From Adiantum capillus-veneris (taxonomy: Eukaryota; Streptophyta; Polypodiopsida; Polypodiales; Pteridaceae): DNA of 64,000 nt. Below are positions 34,101 through 46,100 of the stretch, one piece after another. Position 1 is the stretch's first letter. Each line of letters opens with the position of its first letter. The position numbers and the translations under genes were made by a program. The DNA lies in the NCBI GenBank assembly GCA_014529385.2, contig CM043947.1:99482036-99546035 (forward strand), in the 5' to 3' direction. The notes under the pieces were generated by a model that was not told the origin of the DNA, did not search any database, and worked only from the letters and a program-made list of their open reading frames with translations.

Positions 34101-37100
34101 TTAGGCTTTTGGGGCTCTGCTTTTGGCATCCCTTGGAAACAAATAAATAAGTGGTTTGGGCTCCCACTTTGGAGAGCATCTGGACATAGTGTGTGAGAGT
34201 GAGACCCAACCACTCTTGTACTTTGAACTCAGACTAATACAAAAAGAAATATCGAAAGGGGCGCCAGTCTTTGGGGCCAATGGGCTAGTGTAAATCTATC
34301 GTGAAACGTGAACTGTTTTGAAGTGGTTATTTGGTGCTGTCGCGGTCGATTCTTGACTTGGAGTGTCCAAGTCTGTTAGAGTCGTAGAAAGAGCACAAGA
34401 AGGATTGAGCATCAAGCATGGGTATTTTCTTTGTGATTTGCTGCAATTGATTGATTTAGATCAGAAAGTCAAGATTCGACCCCATTGTTTGCGTGTGTTT
34501 GATGAACGGTTTGGCACTCCGTCACTATGTTCATTTGCATCGCATGCACAGTTTGTTCGAAGGAATAGTATTTTTCTAGTCACTTTACATGGAATGGGTA
34601 TGTTCATGTTTTTGTGTTGGAAGTGGTTTCATGAATTTTCAGCCTCGGAGATTCTTGAAGAAGGTAGAAGCATGACTATGGACAAAGTTGAAGCATTGAA
34701 GGAGCCACAGAAGACTTTGTGTCGCTTTCGGCGCGGCCCAAAGAAGCAAGTGTTGCAGACCTTTATGAAGTTCAAGTATCGCATGACCCACGCATGAGAG
34801 TGGACCGGCGAAGAGTCCTTTCCAGGATTCCGGATGCTATTGGCGATCTCCGTTAACGCCATACAGTTCGATACCAGTACCTCACTTTAAAAAGGAGGGG
34901 ATGTCATGTGACACATCCAACCCTATGTGTCCGTGGACAAGCTACAACATGACCAGAGTTCAGTCAGTCAAGTCAGTCTAGCTTAAGAAGCGTTCTGGCA
35001 CTTTTGTGAGTCTGTTTGTAGACCGTGCATGTCGAGACACTTAGATTAGATGCATATCCTCTGGTTGCACACAACATGACCATCAGATCCCATCAAGAGC
35101 ATTTTTACAGTGCATAGACCTATTTCCCCTATTTTTGACATTTTTCACTTATTTAATTAATTGACTTTTGTTGGAAACTGAGGAGGGCAAATTCCATAAG
35201 TTTGTATATATAGGAACCTAGCGCTAGCACTTTCTGGCAGAAGAGACAGCAGGAGCACCCTCTTCTGGCAGAAGAGGCAGTAGGAGCACCTTGCTCAACA
35301 GGCAACTTCTCAGCAGAACCCCATCAGAAGACCTAGCGTTTTGCAAACTGCAACACCTAGCGACTTTTGGATCATCTCAGCCCCGGCGTTTTTGCACAGC
35401 AGACCAGCCCGACAGTAGCAGAACAGCAGCACCAAGCCTAGTGTTTTTGCATGGCAGAACCAGCCTTGGCATTTTGTATTGCAAATCAGCCCCGGCATCA
35501 GCAGAAGCATGAGATCCATAGCTTTTTTGCATCAGAGACAGAAATCAGCCCTAGCGTTTTTGCATCAGCAAAGCAACTCAGCGTTTTGCAGATTCATCAC
35601 GAGAGAACCTCAGTACGCATCAACGTTTTCAGTTTTCAGCAACAGACTCTGCAGTAGAACCCTTGAACCGTGCAGATCTCACCTTCCCGCACGGTCAGAT
35701 CCCGCAAAGTTTGCAGATTCAGCCCGAGAAACACAGATTTCAGCATCTGCGTTTTCAGCGCGTTGTCGTTGCATCGTCGTCATAGACATAGAGTCAAAGT
35801 TCAGCTGATAAAGATTTGCAGATTTCAGCCATTAGCATTTTCATATTTAAGCCCGTCTCGTCGTCGTCCTCATCGTCGTCGACATCGTCGGCAAGTCTAA
35901 GCATTGTAGAGATTTGTGCAATCATAAGTAGGCCGCTCTCGCCATAGAGAGTGGGGCCTTCGGAGGAGGGTTTTGACAACATTCTGGTGTCGTATTCTTC
36001 TCTCTCTACCTCTCAGTCTTCAACACCTTCATTCATAGTGTTCACCACTTTGTTTGTGTCCATTGCACTCTCTTACTAAAGGAACAAAATGATGAGCGCG
36101 CGGCGGTGTGTGTAAGTGAAAGAGCACGCGAGGAAGTGCAGTGTGTGCAGAGAGGGGAGGCGAAGGCCAGCAGGAGAGGAAGTGCTAGCAGAAGAGAGAG
36201 AGCTCACGTTTTTGGGGAAAACTCAATAAGTGAGTTTTGGGTTTTCCCACTTTTATTATAAGTGACCTTTAAAAAATGTGTCTAGGTTCATATTGAACCT
36301 GGACAAAGTATAAAAATGTACAAAAAGGGGTTATTTAGGCCTTTAACCCAACAACCTCCCACTTAAAGGCATAAATGGCGCCTTTAAGCTACGTGACTCC
36401 CACCATCTCTATGCATAGATGATGTTGTGCTTTGGGTAAGCACTTAGTGAGAGCATCGGCTGGATTTTGTGATGTATGGACCTTAACCAATGTAATAAGG
36501 CCATCCTCAAGCACTTCTCGTATGAAGTGATACCGCACATCAATATGCTTTGTGCGTGCATGAAACATGGCGTTCTTTGCCAGACATATGGCACTCTGGC
36601 TATCACAACCAAGCGTAGGTGCCTTGGCAGGCAAACCAAAATCACTGCATAGGCGTGCTAACCAAATAGCTTCTTTGGAAGCCTCAGTGGCTGAAATATA
36701 TTCAGCCTCTGTCGTAGACAATGCAACAATCTTTTGCAATCTAGAACACCATGAAACAGTACCTCCCGCAAGAGTAAAGACATAGCCACTTGTGGATTTC
36801 CGTGTATCCACATCACCAGCCATATCAGAGTCACAAAATCCCTTCAACTCCATTGGTCCTTTACCATAGCAGAGGCATTTGTTTTTAGTCCCTTTCAAGT
36901 ACCTCATAATGGACTTCACTGCATCCCAATGTAACCTGCCTGGATTAGCCATAAACCGGCTCACAACTCCCACTGCATGGGCTATGTCAGGCCTAGTAGC
37001 AACCATAGCATACATAAGTGAACCACAAGCTAAAGCATAAGGCACACTTTGCATGTCATTGGCTTCTTCCTTTGACTTGGGACAATCATCCTTGGAGATT

Positions 37101-40100
37101 TTAACATATGGTTGTAATGGCACACCAAGAGGCTTTGCTTCAGCCATGTTAAATCTGTCCAGCACCTTTTCAATGTACTTTTCTTGCGACAAATACAATA
37201 GGCGCTTGTCTCTTTGCTGTGTAACACGCACTCCAAGTATATGTTCAGCTGCCCCAAGGTCTTTCATTGAAAACGCAGAATTCAGCTGCCCTTTAAGAGC
37301 ATCAATAGTGCTTCTTTTCTTTGCAGCTATCAACATATCGTCTACATAGAGCACAAGAATGATAGGGCTGCCATCCTCATCACGTTTGGTATACAAAAAA
37401 TGGTCTGCATGGCTTCTTTTGTAACCATGTTTAAGCATGAAGCGATCAAACTTCTTGTACCACTGTCTACACGATTGTTTCAGCCCATACAAGCTTTTAT
37501 TGAGCATACATACCAAATGTTCCTTGCCAGGGATAACAAAACCCTCGGGTTGCTTCATGTAAAGCTCTTCTTTCACATCACCATGCAAAAAGCGGTATGT
37601 ACATCCATTTGGTCCATTTCCAAATCAAGAGCAGCCACAATGGCAAACAATACACACAAAGTGGTCATCTTCACAACAGGAGAGAACACTTTCTGAAAGT
37701 CTATGCCCTTGGTTTGAACATATCCCTTTGCCACAAGCCTTGCCTTATACTTGGGTTTTGCATCAACAGTCTTGATTTTATACGCCCATTTGTTAGGAAT
37801 AGCCTTCCTTCCTTTGGGCAATTCAACCAAATCCCAAGTATGATTAGCATGCAAAGCTTTAATCTCTTCTTGCATAGCAAGCTCCCACTTGTCGCTGTGC
37901 TCACATGTCTTTGCCTCTTTATACGTAAGAGGCTCTCCCTCATCTGTCAACATAATGTAATGCAAAGAGGGGTCATATTGACTCACAGGCCGTCTTTGAC
38001 GAGAAGACCGCCTCACCCAATGATCCACATTATCCGGCAATGGGTTTACATCAGGTGGCACTACAAAATCATCAACAATGGGCTGTTGTACATCATTTTC
38101 AGCATTGTTTCTTGGCTGCAAATGCTCTTCAGGACCTCAATTTGCTGTCCAACATCATCTGGCTCAAACACCACTGGATCATCTACATTTTCAGCCATTT
38201 GTGGTGCATCCTGAGGGTCAACAATAGGCCTAACAGGTGGCTGGTCATGCTGAAATTTCACCCTTTTATGGTCATGCTTTGAGACACAATTGTTTGGAAG
38301 CAGCCTTGCCTCATTAAAAACAACATCCCGGCTGCGTACAACCCTTTTGAGCTGAGGTAACCAAATCCTGTAACCCATTTCGCCTTCTTCACCATATGCC
38401 ATGAAGAGGCCTATAATGGACTTCGCATCTAGTTTACTCCTCAACTCAGGTCTAACATGCACAAAAGCTTCGCAACCAAAAATGCGTAAGTGATCATATG
38501 AAGCAGGCTTGCCAGACCAAACCTCTTCAGGGTTGTCACCTTTCAAAGACATGTGAGGGGATCGATTGCATATATGCACTGCAGTTTTCAAAGCTTCTCC
38601 CCAAAATCCATGAGAGAGATTAGCTGTGGACAACATGCGTCTCACCCTCTCACAAAGTGTCCTATTGAATCTTTCAGCCACACCATTAGAAGAGGGGCTG
38701 TATGGCAAAAGCTCCCTCTTAATGCCCAAATTTTCACAAAACTTGTTAAATTCAGCACTTGTGTACTCCCCCCCATTGTCTGTACGCAAGCATTTTAGCT
38801 TTCTACCAGTTTGGGTGGTCACAAATGCATGAAATCTCTTAAACGCAGCAAAGGCTTCATCCTTAGACTTGAGCAAATAAACCCAAATTTCCTAGAGTGA
38901 TCATCAACAAAGGAGACAAAATAACATGCAACTCCCATAGACTTAGCAGGCATGCTACATACATCAGAATGTACAAGATCAAGCACACAAGATTTACGAG
39001 AGACACCAGAGTAATAAGAACGCTTTACTTGCTTGCCATATTGACATTCATTACAAAAGTCAAGCTTTGTGCCTTTAGCATCAAGCTTGTTCAAAGTACA
39101 AAGCTTAGAAAGGCCCTTTTGGCTCATGTGGCCAAGCCTCTTGTGCCACAACTCCATGTGAGAGTTAATTTCAGCCAATGCAATAAACTTGCCCAACACG
39201 GCCTTTCCATGCATGCAGTAAAGTGTCCCTTTATTTGTGCCCTTCACAATCAGCCTTGAGCCTTTAGTCATTTTCCATGACCCTCTCTCAAACAAGATGC
39301 TGTAACCATGCATATCCATCTCACCAACAGAAAACAGACTCTTCTTGATTCCTGGCACATATCGAACATCATGCAAGACAAGCTGATTTGTGCCATCTAT
39401 GGAGAGATGCACAGTGCCAATACCCTCAAGGGAACATGCATGATTGTTTCCAAGGTATACATGGCCACGCTTGCCCGCATCAAAAGTAGAGAAACACTCC
39501 TTGATAGGAGTCACATGAAATGAAGCACCGGAATCAACAATCCAAGTCTAGGACAATGCATCATTGACAGTCAATAAAGCATCAATAAGATCACTCTTGG
39601 TGATCTGCATGTCCTGTGAATGAACATTTAGAGAGGCATCAAAGTCATAAGCATCATCATCTGGCAAAGTGGCACACAAGATGTCCTCTACATCTGACAG
39701 CTCCTCAATCACGACACTAGAAGCCACATTGGCCTTCTCTTTGTCCTTTGAGCTATCTTGTGCATCTGCCTTGACTTCCTTCTTCTCTTTCTTTTTGTCT
39801 CCGCCATTCTTTTTTCTTTCTAACTCAGCTTTATAGTACCTGCAATCGGGTTTCTTGTGACCTTTCCTGCCACATTGATAGCAAGTCACATCACCCTTGC
39901 CTTTGCTTGCATTTCCCCTTTCTTTACTCTTAGTCTTACTCCTTTGTGCAGAAGCATTCTTCTTTTCTGTTCTGCCTCTAACCATGTTGGCAGAGCTGCC
40001 TCCCGCTCCACTTGCTTTCCTCCTGATTTCTTCATTCAAGATAGAACCCCTAACACCATCAAAGGTCAAATTGGGGTTATTGGACAACGAAACCACCAAA

Positions 40101-43100
40101 GTTTCCCATGACTCAGGTAAGGTCATAAGCAAGAAGATAGCTTTCAGCTTATCATCAAAAGGGGGCAAGCTAGAATCCTTTAACTGCGACAAAGTACCTG
40201 CAATTAATGACAAGTGCTCTGCCGCGCTCTTGGACTCATCTAGTTGCATGCCAACAAGTTTTCGCATCAAGTGCACCTGGTTGACAGGCGTTGTATTTTC
40301 ATACATTCCCTTCAACTTCTCCCACACATCAAAAGTAGTCGTGAGACCTTTCACATCAATGACGGTCTCATCTGTCATGGCCATTTTAATGTATGTAACG
40401 GCTTTCTTGTTCATGCTAACCCATGCTTCATCTGTCATATTTTGTGGCTTCACCTGTTCAAGTGCCCCTTCGCAATCCTTAAGAAATAGGATTCCTTGAA
40501 TCCTGTCTTTCCAAAGATCAAAACCTGTTCCATCGAACCTCCTAATCTCGAAGAGATTCTTCACATCCGAAGAAGATGAGGCCATAGTTGTACGAAATAA
40601 GAGAGATAATACGCTGAATTTTGGGCAAAATGCGCAAAAATCGGAGTATAGCCTCACAGAGATGTGCACTACCGCTCCAAATGGTCACAGGAGCAATTTG
40701 GGGCAAAATAGGACGATTTGGATACAAAATTCAATTTCTGAAATTTATGCGCAGAAAATTTCAGCGAGCGAATTTGTGCTCGAAAACAACAAATTTAGTT
40801 GTTTTTAGCCTCAGAAGACATACATAACGCTAATACACAGCCTTTAGAAGCATGTAAGCGCAAAAGCCCCAATTTGTAGCATCAAAATTGCATGAAATCG
40901 AGCCACAAATGGTCATACAATTTTTTTTTTAATCAAACGTGCGTAGATTGCATCAATTTGCACTTTCCCGAATGTAATCGCACCATAAAAACACTTGTAA
41001 AAACCTGCGTAAATCTGAAATTGGCTTAAAATACCTGTTTTAGGGCTTGTTTTTCGGCAATTTCAGGGTTTTCGGGTATCGGGGACTTAGCAAAAGTATT
41101 CCCACACCTTAATACATCATTTGCAAAACCTGTATTTTCGCTGTCATAACCTGTAATTTCCTGTTTTTGACCTAATTTCAGCCTGTTTTAGGTCAATTTG
41201 GGTTGTCGGGAGCTCTTAGTGTCCGGGGACGAGTCCTTTGGCGACGAAATTGCAAAATCTCGCGATAAAGTTGACCTTCTTGGCTGAAATTCAGCGTTTG
41301 CAGGTTTGGGGGCAAACCCTAATTGGGCTCTGATACTAGTTGATGAGCGCGCAGCGATGTGTGCAAGTGAAAGAGCACGCGAGGAAGTGCAGTGTGTGTG
41401 CAGAGAGGGGAGGCGAAGGCCAACAGGAGAGGAAGCGCTAGCAAAAGAGAGAGAGCTCACGTTTTTGGGGAAAACTCAAGAAGTGAGTTTTGGGTTTTCC
41501 CACTTTTATTATCAGTGACCTTTAAAAAATGTGTCCAGGTTTAATATGAACCTGGACAAAGTATAAAAATGTACAAAAAGGGGTTATTTAGGCCTTTAAC
41601 CCAACACGAAAGGCTCTCCCTTCCGTAAGTAAAAGGAACCTTGAGAACAGTTCAGACCACTCATCTTGAGCAAAGTTCAACTTTCACTTCCGCTGCACCT
41701 TACATTTTTAGGGGCCCCATGTACTCTTTAAATACAAAGCAAGGGCTCTCTTCTTTGGCAGATTAGCTTAGCACTGCAGAGAGAGGACCCTCGGACATTG
41801 TACCTTGTGATGCATCAATAAGAAAGAAATACTGAAAGGGGCGCCAGTCTCAAGGGCTAGAGCATCTTGAAGCGGAACTTTGCCTTCGTGTCGACTCTCC
41901 TCCAAGTTCAGTTCACTTGTTTGTAGTTTTCTCATGTGTGTTGTTGTAGATCTGTGGCTTGGAGTGTCCAAGTTTATTACTATGGTATCACCCTCTACTA
42001 AGGATTTAATCTCTTTTACCATAGCACATATGGATTCTCACAATGAATCCGGTGTTGAGAAAACTGTTCCTCCGACTACCCGACTTTAAGAAGATGATGT
42101 CAACTCCAATTCTAGCAAGGGAGCAACAAAAACCAATGGAGATTCCAACAGGAGCCGACCTCCTTTTGAGGAATCGGGGAGAGATCATGGCCTGTTCTCG
42201 CCAAGAGATCTCGACAGGATAGAGCAACGGTGTTAATCCAGGTTGACACTTCTGCCAAGAGGATGATCAAGTACTCAAGGATCCGAAGCGTGCTCCCATC
42301 TTCATTGCTCAGTCTTACAGGGCATAAGCCATCAAAGAATTTCAGATTACACATGGGTTCTCGTGGAGAATGTGACAAAGATAACACCTCTCAGTGGGAA
42401 GGCAAAGAAAAGTTGAAACTGTCACGGGAATTGAAGAACAGAATGAAGAATATGATAAATTTTTGGCAAGAAAGTTTGCCAGAAGACCTTTAGAAGTCTC
42501 TTCAACGGTTGAGAATTTGGGTATGCGACAGAAGACAAAGTCGATCCTCTCAACAAGCTCTTCGCATTGACACGAACAAATCTTATATCCAACAACTTTG
42601 GAAAAATAGGGTTTTGCAAAAAAATTCAGCGTATGATTTTTTTTCTAATTTTTATTTTGGAAGCTCTTGCTATCAATGTGTAGATAACTACTAGGAGCGA
42701 GGAACATGCATATGAAAGTATTTGGAAGCATGGAGCCGGACATCGACTCTCTTGCAACGAGGTGAACCATTTGTTTGAAATTTTACCTGTTTTGCAGGTG
42801 AAATCGAGGATGACATGGCAATGAATTTGCATCTGAAACGCAATCGGGAGCAATGGCAGCTCAAGAATGAATCCGTAGATTCAAGATAATAATCATGAAT
42901 ATTGTTTGAAATTTGAATGAATGATGATGATGAATGATTTTAGTCCATCAAGATTCCCATATGAATGAGATGAGTGGATACTATGGTGAGCACATCGAGT
43001 TCTTGCGGGATGAGATGGCTACATAGGGATCTAGGTGCATCAAGACTTCTGGACGGATGAGATGACTAGATGATTGAAACACTGTGTTCAGTATGAACTA

Positions 43101-46100
43101 TGTGAGTGAAGAACTTTGAAATAGAAATTTCCGACGATTACTTTGATTTATGTATGAAATTAATGTTTTCTGGAAGAACTTGCTATTTTATGCGTGCAGA
43201 TAACGGGTGAAATTGATGATGATGACGTATTGGGAGCAATGACATCTCCAAAATGAACATGATAATGATAAGAATCATGAATCATGATGAACGATTGAAT
43301 GGAACTGTCGTGAGCACATCAAGAGTTCGCGAGGGATGAGAGGGCCACATAGCTAGAACCGAATGATTGAAACACTCTGTTCAGTATTAACTCAGTGTCT
43401 GATGATGGATTGGAATTCTCGGAAATGATCACTCGCACATGATTGTGTTTGAGTGCAGATGGAACGATTGAAGAAATGACTGCAACATTTCGGTCTCGAG
43501 AAATCTATGGACATGATCTCAATATGGGATTAGCTAATCTGACATCAGTGAGATCCAGATGGATCTAGATGCATCATTCGATTGCTAAATACGTTGTCAC
43601 GGGACGGGCACCACGTGCCAACCGAAAAGAACTCACTTTTAGAACTTGAAATAACATCTGAACTGAAAGAGATAGACGACACAAGACGGGGAGTACGGAC
43701 TCCGGAGTTCAACCCCAAGAGAGCATTGGCCCCAAAGGTTGGCGTCCCTTTCGGTATTTCTTTATATTGCTTAAACTCAGTACAACGCCGGTATCCCATC
43801 CTTTGCACCTTCTCCAGGAAGCATGCCAAAGAATGAGCCCTTGGCTCATATTTAAAGGCCCTTGGCCTATGAAAAGTAGTTTACATGAAAAGCTATACTC
43901 AAAAGCAACTTGTCCAAAAGCTGCCAACGCAAAAGCAGGAAATCTGTACAATTGCCACGTCAGCAGCGCAATTTGCGGAAGTTAGTACAGGTTGCCACGT
44001 CATCAGTGCAAATTGTGGGTGTGCGTATTGGCTGCCACATCATCAAGTTTTTACGTTGTATGTGTATGTCCAACTTAATTTATTGTCTTTGTGTCACTTG
44101 GGCCCTATCGGTTGGGGTCCCATAAGTTGGTAGGAACTCCTTAAAAATAGGCCATCTGGCAAGACTTTGTAAGTCGGTAAAACTTCTTTTGCTGCTTTGG
44201 CTTCTTCTTCTTCTTCTTCTTAGGGTTTAGGCCCCTCGGCCGAGATTTGCAGGTTGGCTCCGTTCTTCAGTGGCTTGACACGTCAGTAGTTTGTGACATA
44301 CGTTGTAAGGTGCAGCGGAATGAATGTTGTAATTTCTCAAGATTAGTGATCTTTATTGCTCAAGGTTCCTTTTAGTTCTTTAGGGAAAGAGAGCTTTCCG
44401 TCTTGTAGAGTGCTGTGGTCACGAACAAAGTGAGTGGATTGTGCGTGCAAGTGAATGAGACTGAGAGGAGAGAGAGAAGAGATACGACACCCGAGAGATT
44501 GTAAAACCCTCCTCCGAATGCCCCACTCTCGTCGGCGAGAGTGGTCTACTTTGATTGCACAAAGGTGTACAAAGCGTATGCAATGGACTGATGCAATGGG
44601 ACTGTGTCGATGACGACGACGACTCGATGGCTGAAATGTAGGCTTCTAATCGCTGAATTCGGGGACTGTTTCGGTGGCTGAAAATGACTGTTTTGGCTGC
44701 GTTTTCGAGGCTAAACTTGGGGGATCATCTGCAACTGAATGGGGGGCTGATCTGCTACGGTTCTATATGCTGAATTCTGCGTTTTTATCCATGCTGAAAA
44801 ACGCTGGACAAGCTGGGATTCTGTTGTTTCTTGAAGGCTGAAAAACGCTGGTCCTAGATGTCCACTTTATGCTGAAAAACGTTGGCAGGGCAGCAGATAA
44901 GGCTGCGTTTTTATGGTTGGAAGGCTGAAGTGAAAACGCTAGGCTGCTAGTGGTTTCAATACCAAAAACGCTGGCTTGTCGGGGCTGATCTACTGGGGCA
45001 ATATCGCCAGAAGGGGGAGACTTCATGACGGTGGGTGATGCTGTGGAAAACGCCAAGGGGACGGTGGAGGATAGCGATGGATCTGATGCTGAGGGGGTAC
45101 TGCTGAGAAGTTGCCTGTTGAGCGGGAAGCTCCTGCTGCCTCTTCTGCCAGAAAGTGCTAACTTGGGTTTGCTTATATATTAACTTAGCAAAATTGCCCT
45201 ACCTACTTTTGTTGGAAAGTCACTTAAAAATAATAAGTGAAAATCCCAATAAATAGGAAAATAGGCTAAATGCACTGGAAAATTCCCCTAACTGATGCTA
45301 ATGGATTCTGGTGGGAATTCCGATGATCATGCTGTGTGCAACCGGAGGATATGCATCTATGCTAAGTGACTGTGCATGCACGGTCTACGAATAGACTCAC
45401 AAAAGTGTCAGATCATTGCTAATCTAGACTGAATGAACCCTGCTGTGGTGTAGCTTGTCCACGGACACATAGGGTTGGGATGTGTCACGTGACATACGTT
45501 TCCAAGAATCATTGTCATAGATCAAAACGAAAATCCATGGACATGATCCCAATATGGGATTAGCTTATCCGACATCAGTGAGGTCCGGTGCGGATCTAGA
45601 TACGATTGCTAAATACTTTGCAAGGAATCATGGTCCTAGACTATGTGATATGATCTGAGTGTGATGTGATTGTCGTCTTTATACAAGTGCTCGTTTTGTG
45701 TCGTCTAGTGCGTCGGTACTTAGAGTTAGTGTCTATTGGAATTGGTTTATGGCTTATGTCTGATTTTTGCAAGCGTAATCAAGGGTGACTATTATTCTTT
45801 CAAGAGGGGGGTATGTCACAAACAGATGACGTGAAGGGCATGATCGTACGGACTGACTGTACGAATGCTGACGTGGTAGAAGGTTGTACGGAACCCGGAT
45901 TTTCCGTCGACTGCAGAAGGTTGTACGGAACCTGGATTTGCGTAGATTGCTGACATGGCAGCGTGTACGGATTTTCGCAAATTACGCTGATTGCTTTTTC
46001 GGCAGATTTTGGAACCAGTTGCTTTTGGGACAATTTGCTTTTGAGGTTACTGCTTTTGGGGCATCCCTTGTAAGAATAAATTGAACCCTTGGGGCCTCAC

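Larger units (their letters stand above)
28065..34380 (+). mobile_element. Decayed Ty3/gypsy chromovirus, element D
   Basis: 5' LTR, primer site, gag with zinc knuckle, protease, RT, RNase H, integrase and a C-terminal chromodomain-like region occur in Ty3/gypsy order, followed by a truncated 3' LTR (about 34009-34380) that lacks the CCCTAA part. Every gene is broken. Stops replace Gln-type codons (29300, 32793, 32925, 33545), a base is gained in a T run near 32660, and a block of about 390 bases (31749-32137) is inverted in place. No target duplication was found. It lies inside element A in PP2C intron 6. LTR structure ties it to the non-autonomous B family, for which a D-like element could be the helper. 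Confidence 0.85.
36090..41606 (-). mobile_element. Ty1/copia retrotransposon in the element A LTR
   Basis: LTRs of 264 bp (36090-36353) and 266 bp (41341-41606) flank a minus-strand polyprotein in copia order: gag, protease, integrase, RT, RNase H. Flanking pentamers CAAAA (36085-36089) and CGAAA (41607-41611) look like a target duplication with one change. The primer site (41327-41338) and polypurine tract (36354-36364 complement) are in place. It is nearly intact: only one stop (39551-39553) and about three single-base frameshifts, near 38885, 38100 and 37585. It is the youngest coding element here and sits three nesting levels deep in PP2C intron 6. Confidence 0.95.
27310..41704 (+). mobile_element. 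LTR element A, nested in B2 and itself containing D and a copia element
   Basis: The left LTR starts TGTCACGTGACACATCC at 27310. The right LTR starts TGTCATGTGACACATCC at 34902, directly after a polypurine tract (AAAAAGGAGGGGA, 34889-34901), is split by a copia element, and ends CGCTGCACCTTACA at 41704. GTTTT (27305-27309) and TTTTT (41705-41709) are a likely target duplication. Removing it restores the B2 LTR. Between the LTRs lies the decayed chromovirus D plus a short A interior. Homology of the left LTR is clear for about 370 bases only, then breaks down near 27680, so the left LTR is truncated or rearranged. A solo copy of this LTR is at 44304-45494. Confidence 0.75.

Noticed and set aside
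37597-38214. 205-codon plus-strand frame in the copia region
   Set aside because: It is the antisense shadow of the copia integrase/RT coding strand.
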